DNA of 43,833 bases from Geomonas paludis (GTDB lineage: Bacteria; Desulfobacterota; Desulfuromonadia; Geobacterales; Geobacteraceae). Position numbers and translations under genes: made by a program. The DNA lies in NCBI RefSeq assembly GCF_014193585.1, contig NZ_BLXY01000019.1, forward strand, positions 1 through 43,833. Reading direction: 5' to 3'. The notes beneath the pieces were generated by a model that saw nothing but the letters and a program-made list of their open reading frames with translations, made no database searches and had not been told where the DNA came from. Below, in pieces: positions 43,723-43,833 of the stretch (its first letter is position 1; every line of letters begins with the position of its first letter).

Positions 43723-43833
43723 GCTGAGTCTGTCGCAACACGGCGGCTTGGTCTTTGAAAACTAAATAGTAGACGAAACAGCATTTGCGAGTTTCAAAAT
43801 GTAACAAGTCAGTTGTTTCAAACTAGAATCGGA
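43723..43833 (+). promoter_or_regulatory. Leader of an rRNA operon with a boxA-like element
   Basis: The last 111 nt contain TGGTCTTTGAAAA (43749-43761), similar to the boxA sequence that loads NusB-S10 antitermination complexes. TTTGAAAACTAAATAG-type sequences are common before rRNA genes. The 16S start (a GAGTTTGATCCTGG-type sequence) is not in the window, so an rRNA gene just downstream is inferred. No protein gene is seen in 43237-43833. Confidence 0.6.

Overview
This window is the large translation/transcription gene cluster of a bacterium, with every protein gene on the + strand. The high-G+C codon use, the gene order (tuf-rpmG-tRNA-Trp-secE-nusG-rplKAJL-rpoBC-rpsLG-fusA-tuf-S10-spc-alpha), the many TTG starts, and the tail smc-roadblock-ftsY-zapA-fthfs-rny-ymdB-tyrS leading to an rRNA operon all suggest a member of the Geobacterales (Geobacter/Geomonas/Citrifermentans type, Desulfobacterota). 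That placement is inferred from gene order and protein sequence, not from a database search.

Layout. 1-4409: the 3' part of a first tuf gene, rpmG, tRNA-Trp, secE, nusG and the L11/L1/L10/L7-L12 genes, with a structured 239-nt leader before rplJ and an attenuator-like hairpin after rplL. 4572-12955: rpoB and rpoC, separated by a strong hairpin made of 9-bp repeats, then a terminator. 13027-17362: a sigma70-type promoter, rpsL, rpsG, fusA and a second, nearly identical tuf. 17474-32440: the S10, spc and alpha ribosomal operons run together with little spacing, including secY, adk, map and rpoA, and end at a textbook terminator. infA is not between map and rpmJ.

32441-43236 is a housekeeping block. 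A 22-copy, 12-bp tandem repeat separates rplQ from smc. Then come smc, a small roadblock/LC7-type gene, ftsY, a tiny coiled-coil gene with its own promoter, zapA, a 317-nt gap where 6S RNA is often found, 5-formyl-THF cyclo-ligase, rny, ymdB and tyrS with a terminator. The last ~540 nt carry three tandem sigma70-type promoters and a boxA-like leader, which probably drive an rRNA operon starting just beyond the window.

The genes work together as the core gene-expression machinery: ribosomal proteins, RNA polymerase alpha, beta and beta', elongation factors, NusG, and the Sec/SRP export route (SecE, SecY, FtsY). Nascent-protein processing (Map), nucleotide balance (Adk), chromosome organisation (Smc), Z-ring assembly (ZapA and the coiled-coil protein), RNA decay (RNase Y) and tRNA charging (TyrS) follow. 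I found no phage, insertion sequence, CRISPR array or defence system, and no clearly novel multi-gene system. The most unusual signals are non-coding: the 12-bp array, the GTCCRAC-type repeats at three sites, the rpoB-rpoC hairpin, and a duplicated rpsL tail.
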